This document shows, piece by piece, positions 24,417 through 36,492 of a stretch of 64,000 nt of DNA (position 1 is the stretch's first letter; the number at the start of each line of letters is the position of its first letter). The notes under the pieces were generated by a model. It was not told the origin of the DNA and made no database searches. It saw only the letters and a list, made by a program, of their open reading frames with translations. Position numbers and translations under genes: made by a program. The DNA lies in the NCBI GenBank assembly GCA_007844125.1, contig CM017569.1:6438964-6502963 (forward strand), written 5' to 3'. Origin of the DNA: Sinonovacula constricta (lineage: Eukaryota; Mollusca; Bivalvia; Cardiida; Solecurtidae).

Positions 24417-25760
24417 GTAAGTACACATGTAGATATGTTGACGCTTCAGAACGCAGCTTTTGTCGTTTTTGTTTACGTTATTATTATTGTTTTAACTTCC
24501 CTCAACGTATGAAAGATATTATTTATATCAAAATACTGGACCTGTTTGATTTAGACATGACTTATAACAGATTTACATAAATATTAATTAAAATAAATGT
24601 AGGATAATAACTTAAAAACTATGGCAGTAAAATAGCTTAAATGCACGCAGATCGTTTGTCAAAATCGATTAAATTCTTATTGTATTCCATAATACATTAA
24701 TGCTTTGACATGACTTTAATTAAATGATTCGAGTCTATTCTTTTTATCATTTTAAAAACAAAATCAAATTACAATAAAACATATTTTTTGCAATAATTAC
24801 TGACTTTTTTGGAATTAAGTCTTTGGTGAATATCTACGAAACAGTATGTTGTGAATATATGTTTCGGTAGTCTATTTTAACACTGTTGCAGGTATCTCTA
24901 AGGTCGGGGAAAAGATTGCTTAAATATGAAAACGATAAATATAGGAAAAGTTTGATTTTAAACTTTGATGTATAATGCAAACATCAGTAACCGCAAAAAA
25001 TGAGGAGGCATACAAATACAAGGCATAAGTATTTATCATATGATAATACATTTGAAAATATAAAACCGGTCTTGTTGATCGAACGGGGACTGTCACACGC
25101 CTACTGTGAGCTCAGGTGTAAGGAATGTAGAGGATAAGGTGTTGGGTCGAATTTAATAAGTAGAGAAAAGTTTGATACGAGGACTTGTTAACTGATTGCC
25201 GTGCATTTTAAGTTTACTTGTATCTGTGCATATGTTCTGGTTCAACCAATTACGACTGATTGTCATTATAATTGACTACTTTAATTACAATTATATTAGC
25301 AACAGCTATTCAATTGAAAAACTGAAAAAAACTAAACGTCCACTTCAAATCTACTCTTTTTATAACTTAAAAGATGGAAGTAGAATTTTGGGTTTCATTT
25401 ATTAAGTTAATTCACCACACCCGAAAAAAGCGTTAGGTCTACACCTATGCCGAACTTTTCTGCAATGTATCTATGAATTTTAGAATCTACACAAATATTA
25501 TTACATTTATTTTTTAAATCAAGTTTATGTTTTGTCAACCTATACAGGAGCTCTGCAGGATATTTATTTGTCATAATTATCTATAAACAGTTTCAATAAC
25601 AATGGTGCCACAAATAATGATTAAAACACTTAAAACACCTGATCAAATATATCAGAACAACTGGAAATACTTACTTGATCTATTACATCGGAACGGAAAC
25701 ACGTCCCTGACCAAAGTCACTTTATGATATGGCAACTGCTTATCACTAACAACTGACTTT

Positions 25761-26215
25761 TCTTATTAGTGATTGCGACAATGTTAATAGTGCAATGTGG
25801 TCGTCGTTGAAATATCCACGAGCATGTAAGCTATGTTAACATTCAACTCATCCTATAAGGGTTGTTACGTGTATTTTTAATTAGATGAACATTGCACTTT
25901 GCTTCCTTAAATCCATCTACACATGCACATGATGCTGCAACCATTTTCGCTTCTTTTCTGGTCGTTTTTTCTTGGTTCAAAAATTTTAATTCATTTACAA
26001 TCAACAATACAATCAACAATTATGTCGATTCTCTCTTTGCCGATTGACCGTTCCAAAGCGGTAACTGTCGGGTTTGTTCTTTTTGTTTAACGATTCATCA
26101 TAGACCTGTTCTTTTACATTTGACTTGCCTGTGAAGACCTTTGTCCTGTGACTTTCCAAATTCTGTTGCAATGCCAATGCCAATAGGACTTTGTCATATT
26201 TCCTTATTTGCATTG
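25761..26215 (-). repeat. Hairpin-core repeat with its companion segment
   Basis: 25761-26010 matches 2865-3100 block by block (CAATGTTA...GTGCA.TGTGG.CGTCG, CATCCTATAA.G.TTGTTACGTGTATTT, ATGATGCTGCAACCATTT). It is followed by a core copy with GATTGACCGTTCCAAAGCGG (26042-26061) and a tail to the GGACTTTGTCATAT block. The first hairpin arm is lost. The 66-residue frame on the - strand is a by-product. Confidence 0.65.
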
Positions 26216-29200
26216 TTGTTAGTGTTCGTTGTAATATACTAACATACTGTTGTACGCAAGCTTTATATATAATTACGAGTATAATATCCCATTCACCGGT
26301 GACCTTAACTATATACTAAATTTCTGGCTTATACCTTAAGATTTATTGTTAGAGACTTAGCAGCACAATTTCGATCCCTTATAACATGAGATCCTATGTA
26401 ACATGTTGATTATTTCTCGATCCCACATTTAAATTTTAAATGTTATTGGAGATTTTCATATTCTAAGACAAAATATTTAAAATTTAGCGACGGATTTGGT
26501 ATTCAATTGGAATGGGAATGCTGCATTTTAAGAGACAAACGTCAATGTTTCCACCTGTCATTGACTTAATATTTAATTACACGGACGTGTTTATTGTAGC
26601 GAATTTTATATATTATGTTATATTTTACCATTTGCATTTTATTTGCTTATAAATTGACAAATTAACTTTGGGAAAGTGTTCAACGTACATCTGAGTATCT
26701 GTAACAGTGTAATCTTGCAATCGAGAAAACCCGTTTATTTCTTGTATCTTACGACATCTTCTCTATATTTGTGTGAAAATCATGTGTCATTTTTAAATTA
26801 ATGTATATGCTAAATGTCAAATAGCGATATGAAATGAACAATGAACACGAAGATTACTGAGTCTGATATGAAACGTTTGAAAATGTTTCTGCTCATAAAT
26901 ACTATTGAAAAGTTTAAAAGTCAACTTAGATACTTTGTACTAATTATGTTACTGTTAATTATTTATGATTACTTTATTTAGAATACAATGTCGTATGATA
27001 TTTGTTGAACATGTTATCTATAACAAGTCGCAAGCCCAAAACTTTTTAATCGCCGGTTTTAATTTACTGCACCACATGCATGTTAGTTTTTATATAAGGT
27101 CTTATTAAATGGTTAAAATATACAATCACCTTCTGTGAAATGGGAATTTAAATTTAGTTATCAGTTTAAAAGACTAATACGTTAACATGGAAACATTAAA
27201 CAAAAATGTTACGGGAATTTACGGAAAAAATAAATTGACTGCACAAAAATTATATTTGTGTTGTTCGAAATTCGAGATTTCATTGTTTAAATCTACAAAA
27301 TCTGAGTTGTTGATACTTATGTTATTGTTTTGACTGCATTCTAAAAGCATTCAGTGTTGTGCGCCAGTAGTCATATACAGACGAGTTCTCGGTCTTTCTC
27401 CAACAAATAAAGATAGACGTCGCTTTAATGTCCATAATTGTGACGATGTGATATATTTACAAACCGAACCAAACCAAACTTGATAACATACTCTTATCTT
27501 GAAATAACACGAAGCTAGGACAGGAAAATATTTTACGCTAGATGTCAACATAGGTATGTGATGCTATCATTGGCACAACGCCTGTTATCTCTGGCAGCAA
27601 TCCAATAAGACTGGAATAATTGAGAAATAAAGTAAATCCCCCTATTTCTACGGCCTCATTCGTTTTACTAGATCTCCGCCAAGGAGTCACCATCGTCATT
27701 ATAAATTCTACGAATTAAACATCCGTCTAGATTGTAATGAACTCTCAGAAGGTTGACAACAAATGAACATGCTCTTGCTTTCAAGGAAGGATATTGTTTT
27801 CGAAAAGAGTAGTTTTCTTGTATTAGGTTTGCCCAGTGTCAAGAATATGCGTTGATGCTAACGACAGAAATGAACGAATTGCAAGAATTCCATGCAACAG
27901 ATATCTGTATTCTTCCAGGACACTTCTAGATAGTGTTAGGAATAGTGTTCATTTAATACTAAACCTATTAATTTGTTTAAACAAAAATGCCGCGTATCAT
28001 ATATCACATCTAACTAGTTTCATTATTTCTGTATTCAATGAATAGTACCCGAATTTCACATTTGCAACTCGATCACAAGTAGTGGGAAATCGAAAATAAC
28101 TAATTATGCCAATTAATAGAAATTCAAACATAATAATAAACTTCAAGGTATGGAGATATTACTCTCATCATTTCACATTTGTTAATAACCATGACTAAAG
28201 AAGTAGTTAACAACCGCGCTAAAAAGACAATTTCATTGGAATAAACATTTTAAAACAAAACATATATGGCACAGAGGACTGTCCAAACCAAAGCGATTAG
28301 CCCCCTATAATAGGCCGACTTTATTCTAACCAGTCTGACAAGCGCTAGTTGAGGTAATGTTATGTTGAAAGACTGCAATAAATAATAAAACTATGCACAC
28401 AAAAATGTGCCAAGACCCAGTAGTGCAGTCAACGTCGGATCAGGTTTGCTAAACAGGCTAAGAATTAAAAATTAAAACGAAATTAATATATATATATATG
28501 TATATCACAGACGTTTAATTTCATATAATATTAAAATGCCTTGGAGAGGCTCCTATTTCCATTGAGGTTCTTAGATACATGTCATGCGATGTACTTTTTG
28601 TCAAAGTTTAGTTATAATGAAATCAACGTCACATTGACATACAGCTGTGCTCATATGTCTATATTAAATTCTACACCTCGTTGTTTATGTCCGGGAAACA
28701 TGTGCATAAAGTCAACTGATATTAATTAACTGAGATGTCACGTAAAGTGAGACATGTTAATAAAAATACCTCTAGCTAAAATAAGTGTTTATTAAACACG
28801 AACCAACTGTTGACGATACACCATATGACGTAAATAATTTAATTTAGTTTGTAAATTTGCGATCGTTTGTCCGATAATTCGTCTAGCTGTAATTATACAT
28901 GGAGAACACTGGCGACACTGGAATATTTCGACTCCACATACCGGACCATTTTTATACTTAATTTTATTTTATTCGATTTGTTTTTACATTTATTATGCTC
29001 TAAATTGTGGAACATATTTCATTTACTTCATGTTAATTTCCGCTGCGTGTTATTGTTAAGTGTCTTTGAATATAGACTTTGTTATTCTTGTTTTCGTTTT
29101 CAGACGTAACTTTAGTTGTTCCCTCTTCGTATTTAGCCTGGGGTCTTTTAGCCATTAAAATAGCTTGACTTCGCTATAATATTCATTATTAATATAGCCT

Positions 29201-29524
29201 TTAGATTGTCCCGTTTTATTGGCTAAGACGTCTCAAATTACCATTCGACATTACGCGATACTCCCCTGATATTCAACATTGTCCAGTCTAAAATCATTAG
29301 AAAATCCACTAAATTTTGTACCCTGCCCTTGACTGTATGATGGCTAGATGCGGTGATTTATGTAGAAACACGGTACATCATCGTGTTGTTAACTAACAAA
29401 TAAATATAAACTTTTACCAAGTCTCGAAATATATACTAATAAAGAAACAAAATAAAATGCAAGTTTTATGCTCTATATTCGCATTTTGTATATCGACATA
29501 TTGAAATAATAAGCTACTAATGCA

Positions 29525-29822
29525 TCAATGTTTAAAGGGATTAGGGATTAGCCGGCATTTTTGCCGATACTGCGCAGCGACATTTCTATCATTATAGCAC
29601 AGGGGTACTTATGAGGTGCCCAGGGACTTAACCCGGCCGGTCCATTATACTGACACCGACGAGTCAGGCGTAATGCTGTCCCCTTAGCCCCGAGCGTTAG
29701 GAGGGAAGCCATTACTACCAACTTTAAAGTCTTTGGTTTGACCCAGCCGGGGTTCGAACCCACGACCTCCCGATCCGCAAGCCGACGCTCTACCACCTAT
29801 TGCGGCCGGTTCAATGTTTAAA
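29525..29822 (-). mobile_element. tRNA-derived SINE with a perfect 12-bp target-site duplication
   Basis: The element body is 29537-29810, read on the - strand. Its 5' end has an RNA polymerase III A box (TGGTAGAGCGTCGG, 29795-29782) and a B box (GGGTTCGAACC at about 29761-29751), in tRNA-like order and spacing. A roughly 190-bp non-tRNA body follows. The 3' end is a short direct repeat of CTAATCC. Both sides carry TCAATGTTTAAA (29525-29536 and 29811-29822), the mark of a retrotransposed insertion with little time to decay. The body is too long to be a functional tRNA. The 82-residue open frame across it is not a gene. Confidence 0.88.
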
Positions 29823-30510
29823 ATATGATTCGTAAACCTATAGATAATCGAGAATGATCATGTTTTAGAGAGTCAGTCGTATGTAAAATAGTTAAAGACA
29901 GTCATGTCCATTGTGTTCTACTGGCATAACTCACGTGCTAAGTGATATTATTGTATAATTGTTATACGATAAGCATTGCAAATGTTATACATGATGTGGT
30001 ATGCACTACAAAAACAATAATGAAATGTTTTCATAGCATATCACATCAAGCATGTACACCATCTAAAAATCTTTAATTGTATATAATTGTGGAGCTGCGA
30101 TGTTTTTCAGTAAAAAAAATGTTTTTTTAGACTTTCTATCAAGACCATTAGATTACAAAACTATTAACAGTAAACATATTGAAAATGTAATTTAAATGTT
30201 TTGAGAAAACGTCCATGTGGCAGCGGTCTTATGGCCTTATATGAGTCCAATCAGAAAATGTCCCTGTCCAGTAAGAACTCGATCAATTGGTTTATGTTAT
30301 ATTAAAAACATAAAAAACATAAGAAAAAACAAACAGAAAAATATCGAACACGTCTTGTGCTATATGTACCTTCCATTTTCAGTTAATTTGCATTGACATT
30401 TACATACGGGCTTGAGTAGGAGTCTATTTTAAACGTTTCCATATAAATGTTTTTAGATTTATAACTTTGATTGAAGCAGTTTTTTCTGATGATTTTTAGT
30501 ACATGTTACT

Positions 30511-33500
30511 GATCTAGCAGTAAGATCCAGATCTATGGGAGCTGGTTAGTCAAGCAGTGAAGATTTAGATCTCTGGGAGCTGGCTGATCGAGCAGTAAAG
30601 ATCCAGATCTCTGGGACCTGGCTGATCGAGCAGTAAAGATCTAGATCTCTGGGACCTGGCTGATCGAGCAGTAAACATCCAGTTCTCTGGGACCTGGCTG
30701 ATCGAGCAGTAAAGCTCTAGATCTCTGGGACCTGGCTGATCGAGCAGTAAACATCCAGATCTCTGGGAGCTGGTTGATCGAGCAGTAAACATCCAGATCT
30801 CTGGGAGCTGGTTGATCGAGCAGTAAACATCCAGATCTCTGGGAGCTGGTTGATCGAGCAGTAAACATCCAGATCTCTGGGAGCTGGTTGATCGAGCAGT
30901 AAACATCCAGATCTCTGGGAGCTGGCTGATCGAGCAGTAAACATCCAGTTCTCTGGGACCTGGCTGATCGAGCAGTAAAGGTCTAGATCTCTGGGACCTG
31001 GCTGATCGAGCAGTAAAGCTCTAGATCTCTGGGACCTGGATGATCGAGCAGTAAACATTCAGATCTCTGGGAGCTGGCTGATCGAGCAGTAAAGCTCTAG
31101 ATCTCTGGGACCTGGATGATCGAGCAGTAAACATCCAGATCTCTGGGAGCCGGGTGATCGAGCAGTAAAGATACAGATCTCTGGGAGCCGGCTGATCGAG
31201 CAGTAAACATCCAGATCTCTGGGAGCTGGCTGATCGAGCAGTAAACATCCAGATCTCTGGGAGCTGGTTGATCGAGCAGTAAACATCCAGATCTCTGGGA
31301 GCTGGCTGATCGAGCAGTAAACATCCAGTTCTCTGGGACCTGGCTGATCGAGCAGTAAAGCTCTAGATCTCTGGGACCTGGCTGATCGAGCAGTAAAGCT
31401 CTAGATCTCTGGGACCTGGATGATCGAGCAGTAAACATTCAGATCTCTGGGAGCTGGCTGATCGAGCAGTAAAGCTCTAGATCTCTGGGACCTGGATGAT
31501 CGAGCAGTAAACATCCAGATCTCTGGGAGCCGGGTGATCGAGCAGTAAAGATACAGATCTCTGGGAGCCGGCTGATCGAGCAGTAAACATCCAGATCTCT
31601 GGGAGCTGGCTGATCGAGCAGTAAACATCCAGATCTCTGGGAGCCGGCTAATCGAGCAGTAAAGATCCAGATCTCTGGGAGCCGGCTGATCGAGCAGTAA
31701 ACATCCAGATCTCTGGGAGCTGGCTGATCGAGCAGTAACCATCCAGATCTCTGGGAGCTGGCTGATCGAGCAGTAAAGCTCTAGATCTCTGGGAGCCGGC
31801 TGATCGAGCAGTAAAGATCTAGATCTCTGGGAGCCGGCTGATCGAGCAGTAAAGATTCAGATCTCTGGGAGCTGGCTGATCGAGCAGTAAAGATTTAGAT
31901 CTCTGGGAGCCGTCTGATCGAGCAGTAAACATCCAGATCTCTGGGAGCCGTCTGATCGAGCAGTAAAGCTCTAGATCTCTGGGAGCCGGCTGATCGAGCA
32001 GTAAAGATCTAGATCTCTGGGAGCAGGCTGATCGAGCAGTAAAGATCCAGATCTTTGGGAGCTGGCTGATCAAGCAGTAAAGATCTAGATCTCTGGGAGC
32101 TGGCTGATCGAGCAGTAAACATCCAGATCTTTGGGAGCTGGCTGATCGAGCAGTAAACATCCAGATCTCTGGGAGCTGGCTGATCGAGCAGTAAAGCTCT
32201 AGATCTCTGGGAGCTGGCTGATCGAGCAGTAAAGATCCAGATCTCTGGGAGCAGGCTGATCGAGCAGTAAAGATCCAGATCTCTGGGAGCTGGCTGATCG
32301 AGCAGTAAACATCCAGATCTCTGGGAGCTGGCTGATCGAGCAGTAAACATCCAGATCTCTGGGAGCAGGCTGATCGAGCAGTAAACATCCAGATCTCTGG
32401 GAGCAGGCTGATCGAGCAGTAAACATCCAGATCTCTGGGAGCTGGCTGATCGAGCAGTAAACATCCAGATCTCTGGGAGCTGGCTGATCGAGCAGTAAAG
32501 ATTCAGATCTCTGGGAGCTGGCTGATCGAGCAGTAAAGATACAGATCTCTGGGAGCTGGCTGATCGAGCAGTAAACATCCAGATCTCTGGGAGCAGGCTG
32601 ATCGAGCAGTTAACATCCAGATCTCTGGGAGCAGGCTAATCGAGCAGTAAACATCCAGATCTCTGGGAGCTGGCTGATCGAGCAGTAAACATCCAGATCT
32701 CTGGGAGCTGGCTGATCGAGCAGTAAAGATTCAGATCTCTGGGAGCTGGCTGATCGAGCAGTAAAGATACAGATCTCTGGGAGCTGGCTGATCGAGCAGT
32801 AAACATCCAGATCTCTGGGAGCAGGCTGATCGAGCAGTAAACATCCAGATCTCTGGGAGCAGGCTAATCGAGCAGTAAACATCCAGATCTCTGGGAGCTG
32901 GCTGATCGAGCAGTAAAGATTCAGATCTCTGGGAGCTGGCTAATCGAGCAGTAAAGATCCAGATCTCTGGGAGCTGGCTGATCGAGCAGTAAACATCCAG
33001 ATCTCTGGGAGCTGGCTGATCGAGCAGTAAAGATCCAGATCTCTGGGAGCAGGCTGATCGAGCAGTAAAGATCCAGATCTCTGGGAGCTGGCTTATCGAG
33101 CAGTAAAGATTTAGATCTCTGGGAGCTGGCTGATCGAGCAGTAAAGATCCAGATCTCTGGGAGCCGGCTGATCGAGCAGTAAAGATCCAGATCTCTGGGA
33201 GCTGGCTTATCGAGCAGTAAAGATTTAGATCTCTGGGAGCAGGCTGATCGAGCAGTAAAGATACAGATCTCTGGGAGCTGGCTGATCGAGCAGTAAAGAT
33301 ACAGATCTCTGGGACCTGGCTTATCGAGCAGTAAAGATCCATGTCTCTGGGAGCCGGCTGATCGAGCAGTAAAGATTTAGATCTCTGGGAGCTGGCTGAT
33401 CGAGCAGTAAAGATACAGATCTCTGGGACCTGGCTTATCGAGCAGTAAAGATTTAGATCTCTGGGAGCAGGCTGATCGAGCAGTAAACATCCAGATCTCT

Positions 33501-33928
33501 GGGAGCAGGCTGATCGAGCAGTAAACATCCAGATCTCTGGGAGCTGGCTGATCGAGCAGTAAACATCCAGATCTCTGGGAGCTGGCTGATCGAGCAGTAA
33601 AGATTCAGATCTCTGGGAGCCGGTTGATCGAGCAGTAAAGATTTAGATCTCTGGGAGCTGGCTGATCGAGCAGTAAAGATTTAGATCTCTGGGACCTGGC
33701 TGATCGGGCAGTAAACATCCAGATCTCTGGGAGCTGGCTGATCGAGCAGTAAACATCCAGATCTCTGGGAGCCGGATGATCGAGCAGTAAAGATTTAGAT
33801 CTCTGGGAGCCGGATGATCGAGCAGTAAAGATTTAGATCTCTGGGAGCTGGCTGATCGAGCAGTAAAGATCCAGATCTCTGGGAGCTGGCTGATCGAGCA
33901 GTAAAGATCAAGATTTCTGGGAGCTGTA
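30511..33928. repeat. 38-bp satellite array, about 90 units
   Basis: The unit is 38 bp and includes AGATCTCTGGGAGCTGG and CTGATCGAGCAGTAAA. Variation is confined to a few sites: GAGCTGG/GACCTGG/GAGCCGG/GAGCAGG, CTGATC/CTAATC/CTTATC, and the AAACATCC/AAGATCC/AAGCTCT/AAGATTT tail. Register is perfectly kept from 30565 to 33528 (2,964 bp, exactly 78 units, no indel). Higher-order duplications are visible at 380 bp (about 30860 onward against 31240 onward) and 228 bp (32497 against 32725). Only the outermost units are degenerate. Three units make 114 bp, so long open frames appear on the - strand; they are not genes. There are no unique spacers, so it is not a CRISPR array. Confidence 0.97.
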
Positions 33929-34889
33929 CTTTCTTCTGCTGTGCCAACAATTATATGTCATGTACTTTTTGCGTGTAGTTGTTAGCAAAAATAAAGTTCT
34001 TGTATGTCTTAAAAATAAATAAATCCTAATAAGGATCGACATTGATGACGTACTTCTACAACACCTGACGAGCCTAATTTGTGTCTTTTCATTAATTGAG
34101 TACACTAATGGCATTTGCATCGCATTTGCATGTAACATAACATTATAATTGTCATTTATCATAAAAATAATCCAGGAAGTAATCATAGTATTAAATAAAC
34201 CCAAAAGAAGCCATCGAAGTATGTGTGTCTTTAACAAAGTAACGATGCTTAAAATAGTTTTCGTGGATTGGACGTAATACAATGGACAAATGGTTTTGTA
34301 ACAATCCATGTTGTTTTTTTTTCTAAAAAATAACGACGTTTGTATAAAATGACACCGCATACGACTGCGGTAATAATTACAGCAGCGTTTAACAAGAATA
34401 AAACTATTCTATGGTTTCGTGCAAGAAGTATCTTTACTGGTGAAGTTCACTTTACCTTTTCTATTAATGCAATTGGTTGGTTATGTCATAAGCAGCGAAA
34501 GAGTTGTTCCAAAACTGGGAGGCCATTGTATCATGTGCAAGAGACATTGTGTAACTTACGTGTTGCATTTTCTTGCTCTGAAGACAATGCTATATCAGCT
34601 TAGTATAAATTCAGAGATAAAGAAATTATATTTCAATAACAAGAAGCAGGGTTCATATAACACTCTCCACTCAATCAAAGAAAAAAAGACGGCGACTGAA
34701 TTAACAATAAAAATAGTTGTTTACATCCTTTTAAAATGAACGAAATATCTTATTTTTTCTGCGCTTATTTGTTTCAATAAAAACTTCAATCAGTATGGGG
34801 ATTGCTTGTGTCCGGATGCAGATGTAATACAATAAAACTTAAACTGATATTTTCTTTTTGCCTAGTACGTATTAATCATGACTTAGGCT
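33929..34889. other. Unique spacer between the two satellite arrays
   Basis: About 960 bp of non-repetitive AT-rich DNA. Two overlapping + strand frames (34340-34603 and 34419-34739) and a - strand frame (33908-34360) have no recognisable domain and no clear splice sites. I do not call a gene. Confidence 0.4.
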
Positions 34890-36492
34890 AATAGTCCAAA
34901 CCCGGATCAGGCAGCTCCCAGTGGAAATGTTTATCAGGAAAGTACTGATCCGGATCATGTAGCTCTCAGTGGCCTATGTCTTATGAGGATAGTCCAGACA
35001 CGGATCAGGCAGCTCTCAGTAACCTATGTCTTATTAGGATAGTCCAGATCCGGATCAGGCAGCCTCCAGTGGGCAATGTCTTATCAGGATAGTCCAGATC
35101 CGGATCAGGCAGCTCCCAGTGGACAATGTCTTATCAGGATAGTCCAGATCCGGATTAGGCAGCTCCTAGTGGGCAATGTCTTATCAGGATAGTCCAGATC
35201 CGGATCAGGCAGCTCCTAGTGGGCAATGTCTTATCAGGATAGTCCAGATCCGGATCAGGCAGCTCTCAGTGGCCAATGTCTTATCAGGATAGTCCAGACC
35301 CGGATCAGGCAGCTCTCAGTGGCCAATGTCTTATCAGGATAGTCCAGATCCGGATTAGGCAGCTCTCAGTGGCCAATGTCTTATCAGGAAAGTCCAGACC
35401 CGTATCAGGCAGCTCTCAGTGGCTAATGTCTTATCAGGATAGTCCAGACCCGGATCAGGCAGCTCCCATTGAGCAATGTCTTTTCAGGATAGTCCAGATC
35501 CGGATCAGGCAGCTCTCAGTGGCCAATGTCTTATCAGGATAGTCCAGACCCGGATCAGACAGCTCTCAGTGGCCAATGTCTTATCAGGATAGTCCAGACC
35601 CGGATCAGGCAGCTCTCAGTGGCCAATGTCTTATCAGGATAGTCCAGATCCGGATTAGGCAGCTCTCAGTGGCCAATGTCTTATCAGGAAAGTCCAGACC
35701 CGTATCAGGCAGCTCTCAGTGGCTAATGTCTTATCAGGATAGTCCAGACCCGGATCAGGCAGCTCCCATTGAGCAATGTCTTTTCAGGATAGTCCAGATC
35801 CGGATCAGGCAGCTCCCAGTGGGCAATGTCTTATCAGGATAGTCCAGTTCCGATTCAAGCATATTCCAGTGGGCAATGTCTTATCAGGATAGTCTAGATC
35901 CGGATCAGGCAGCTCCCAGTGGGCAATGTCTTATCAGGATAGTACAGACCCGTATCAGGCAGCTCCCAGTGGGCAATGTCTTATCAGGATAGTACTGACC
36001 CGGATCAGGCAGCTCCCAGTGGCCTATGTCTTATTAGGATAGTACAGACCCGGATCAGGCAGCTCCCAGTGGGCAATGTCTTATTAGGATAGTACTGTCC
36101 CGGATCAGGCAGCTCCCAGTGGCCAATGTCTTATCAGGATAGTACAGACCCGGATCAGGCAGCTCCCAGTGGCCAATGTCTTATCAGGATAGTACAGACC
36201 CGGATCAGGCAGCTCCCAGTGGGCAATGTCTTATCAGGATAGTACTGACCCGGATCAGGCAGCTCCCAGTGGCCAATGTCTTATCAGGATAGTACAGACC
36301 CGGATCAGGCAGCTCCCAGTGGCCAATGTCTTATCAGGATAGTACTGATCGGGATCAGGCAGCTCCCAGTGGCCAATGTCTTATCAGGATAGTACAGACC
36401 CGGATCAGGCAGCTCCCAGTGGGTAATGTCTTATTAGGATAATCAAGACCCGGATCAGGCAGCTCTCAGAGGGAAATGTTTTATCAGGATCT
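34890..36492. repeat. 50-bp satellite array, about 32 units
   Basis: The unit is 50 bp and includes the palindrome GATCCGGATC, then AGGCAGCTCCCAGTGG and CAATGTCTTATCAGGATAGT. Register is unbroken from 34981 to 36481 (30 units). A six-unit block of 300 bp is duplicated almost perfectly (about 35260-35515 against 35560-35815, where I see no difference; one T/C difference just after). The left half prefers CTCTCAGTGGCCAAT and AGTCCAGA, the right half CTCCCAGTGGGCAAT and AGTACAGA, suggesting separate local homogenisation. The 88-residue open frames are products of the repeat. Confidence 0.97.

Noticed and set aside
23888..24428. Minus-strand frames over the APGWamide exon
   Set aside because: They mirror the repeated xPGWGKR codons and have no features of their own.
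29537..29552. Telomere-like repeat (GGGATTAGGGATTAG)
   Set aside because: Only two units with a 7-base period, forming the 3' tail of a SINE; it is not the 6-base animal telomere repeat.
29548..29796. 82-residue protein or a functional tRNA gene
   Set aside because: The polymerase III boxes and flanking duplications show a tRNA-derived SINE; the frame simply crosses it.
30565..33528. Long open frames with the repeat MFTARS...SQRSGCLLLDQP
   Set aside because: Three 38-bp units make 114 bp, so frames stay open in all phases of one strand. The same peptide recurs in overlapping frames at offsets of 38 and 76 bp.
30511..33928. CRISPR-like array of 38-bp repeats
   Set aside because: Units abut directly with no unique spacers, there are no cas genes, and the context is an animal genome. 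It is a satellite.
35276..35842. Two 88-residue frames with the repeat MSYQDSPDPDQAALSGQ
   Set aside because: They are products of the 50-bp satellite and its 300-bp duplication.
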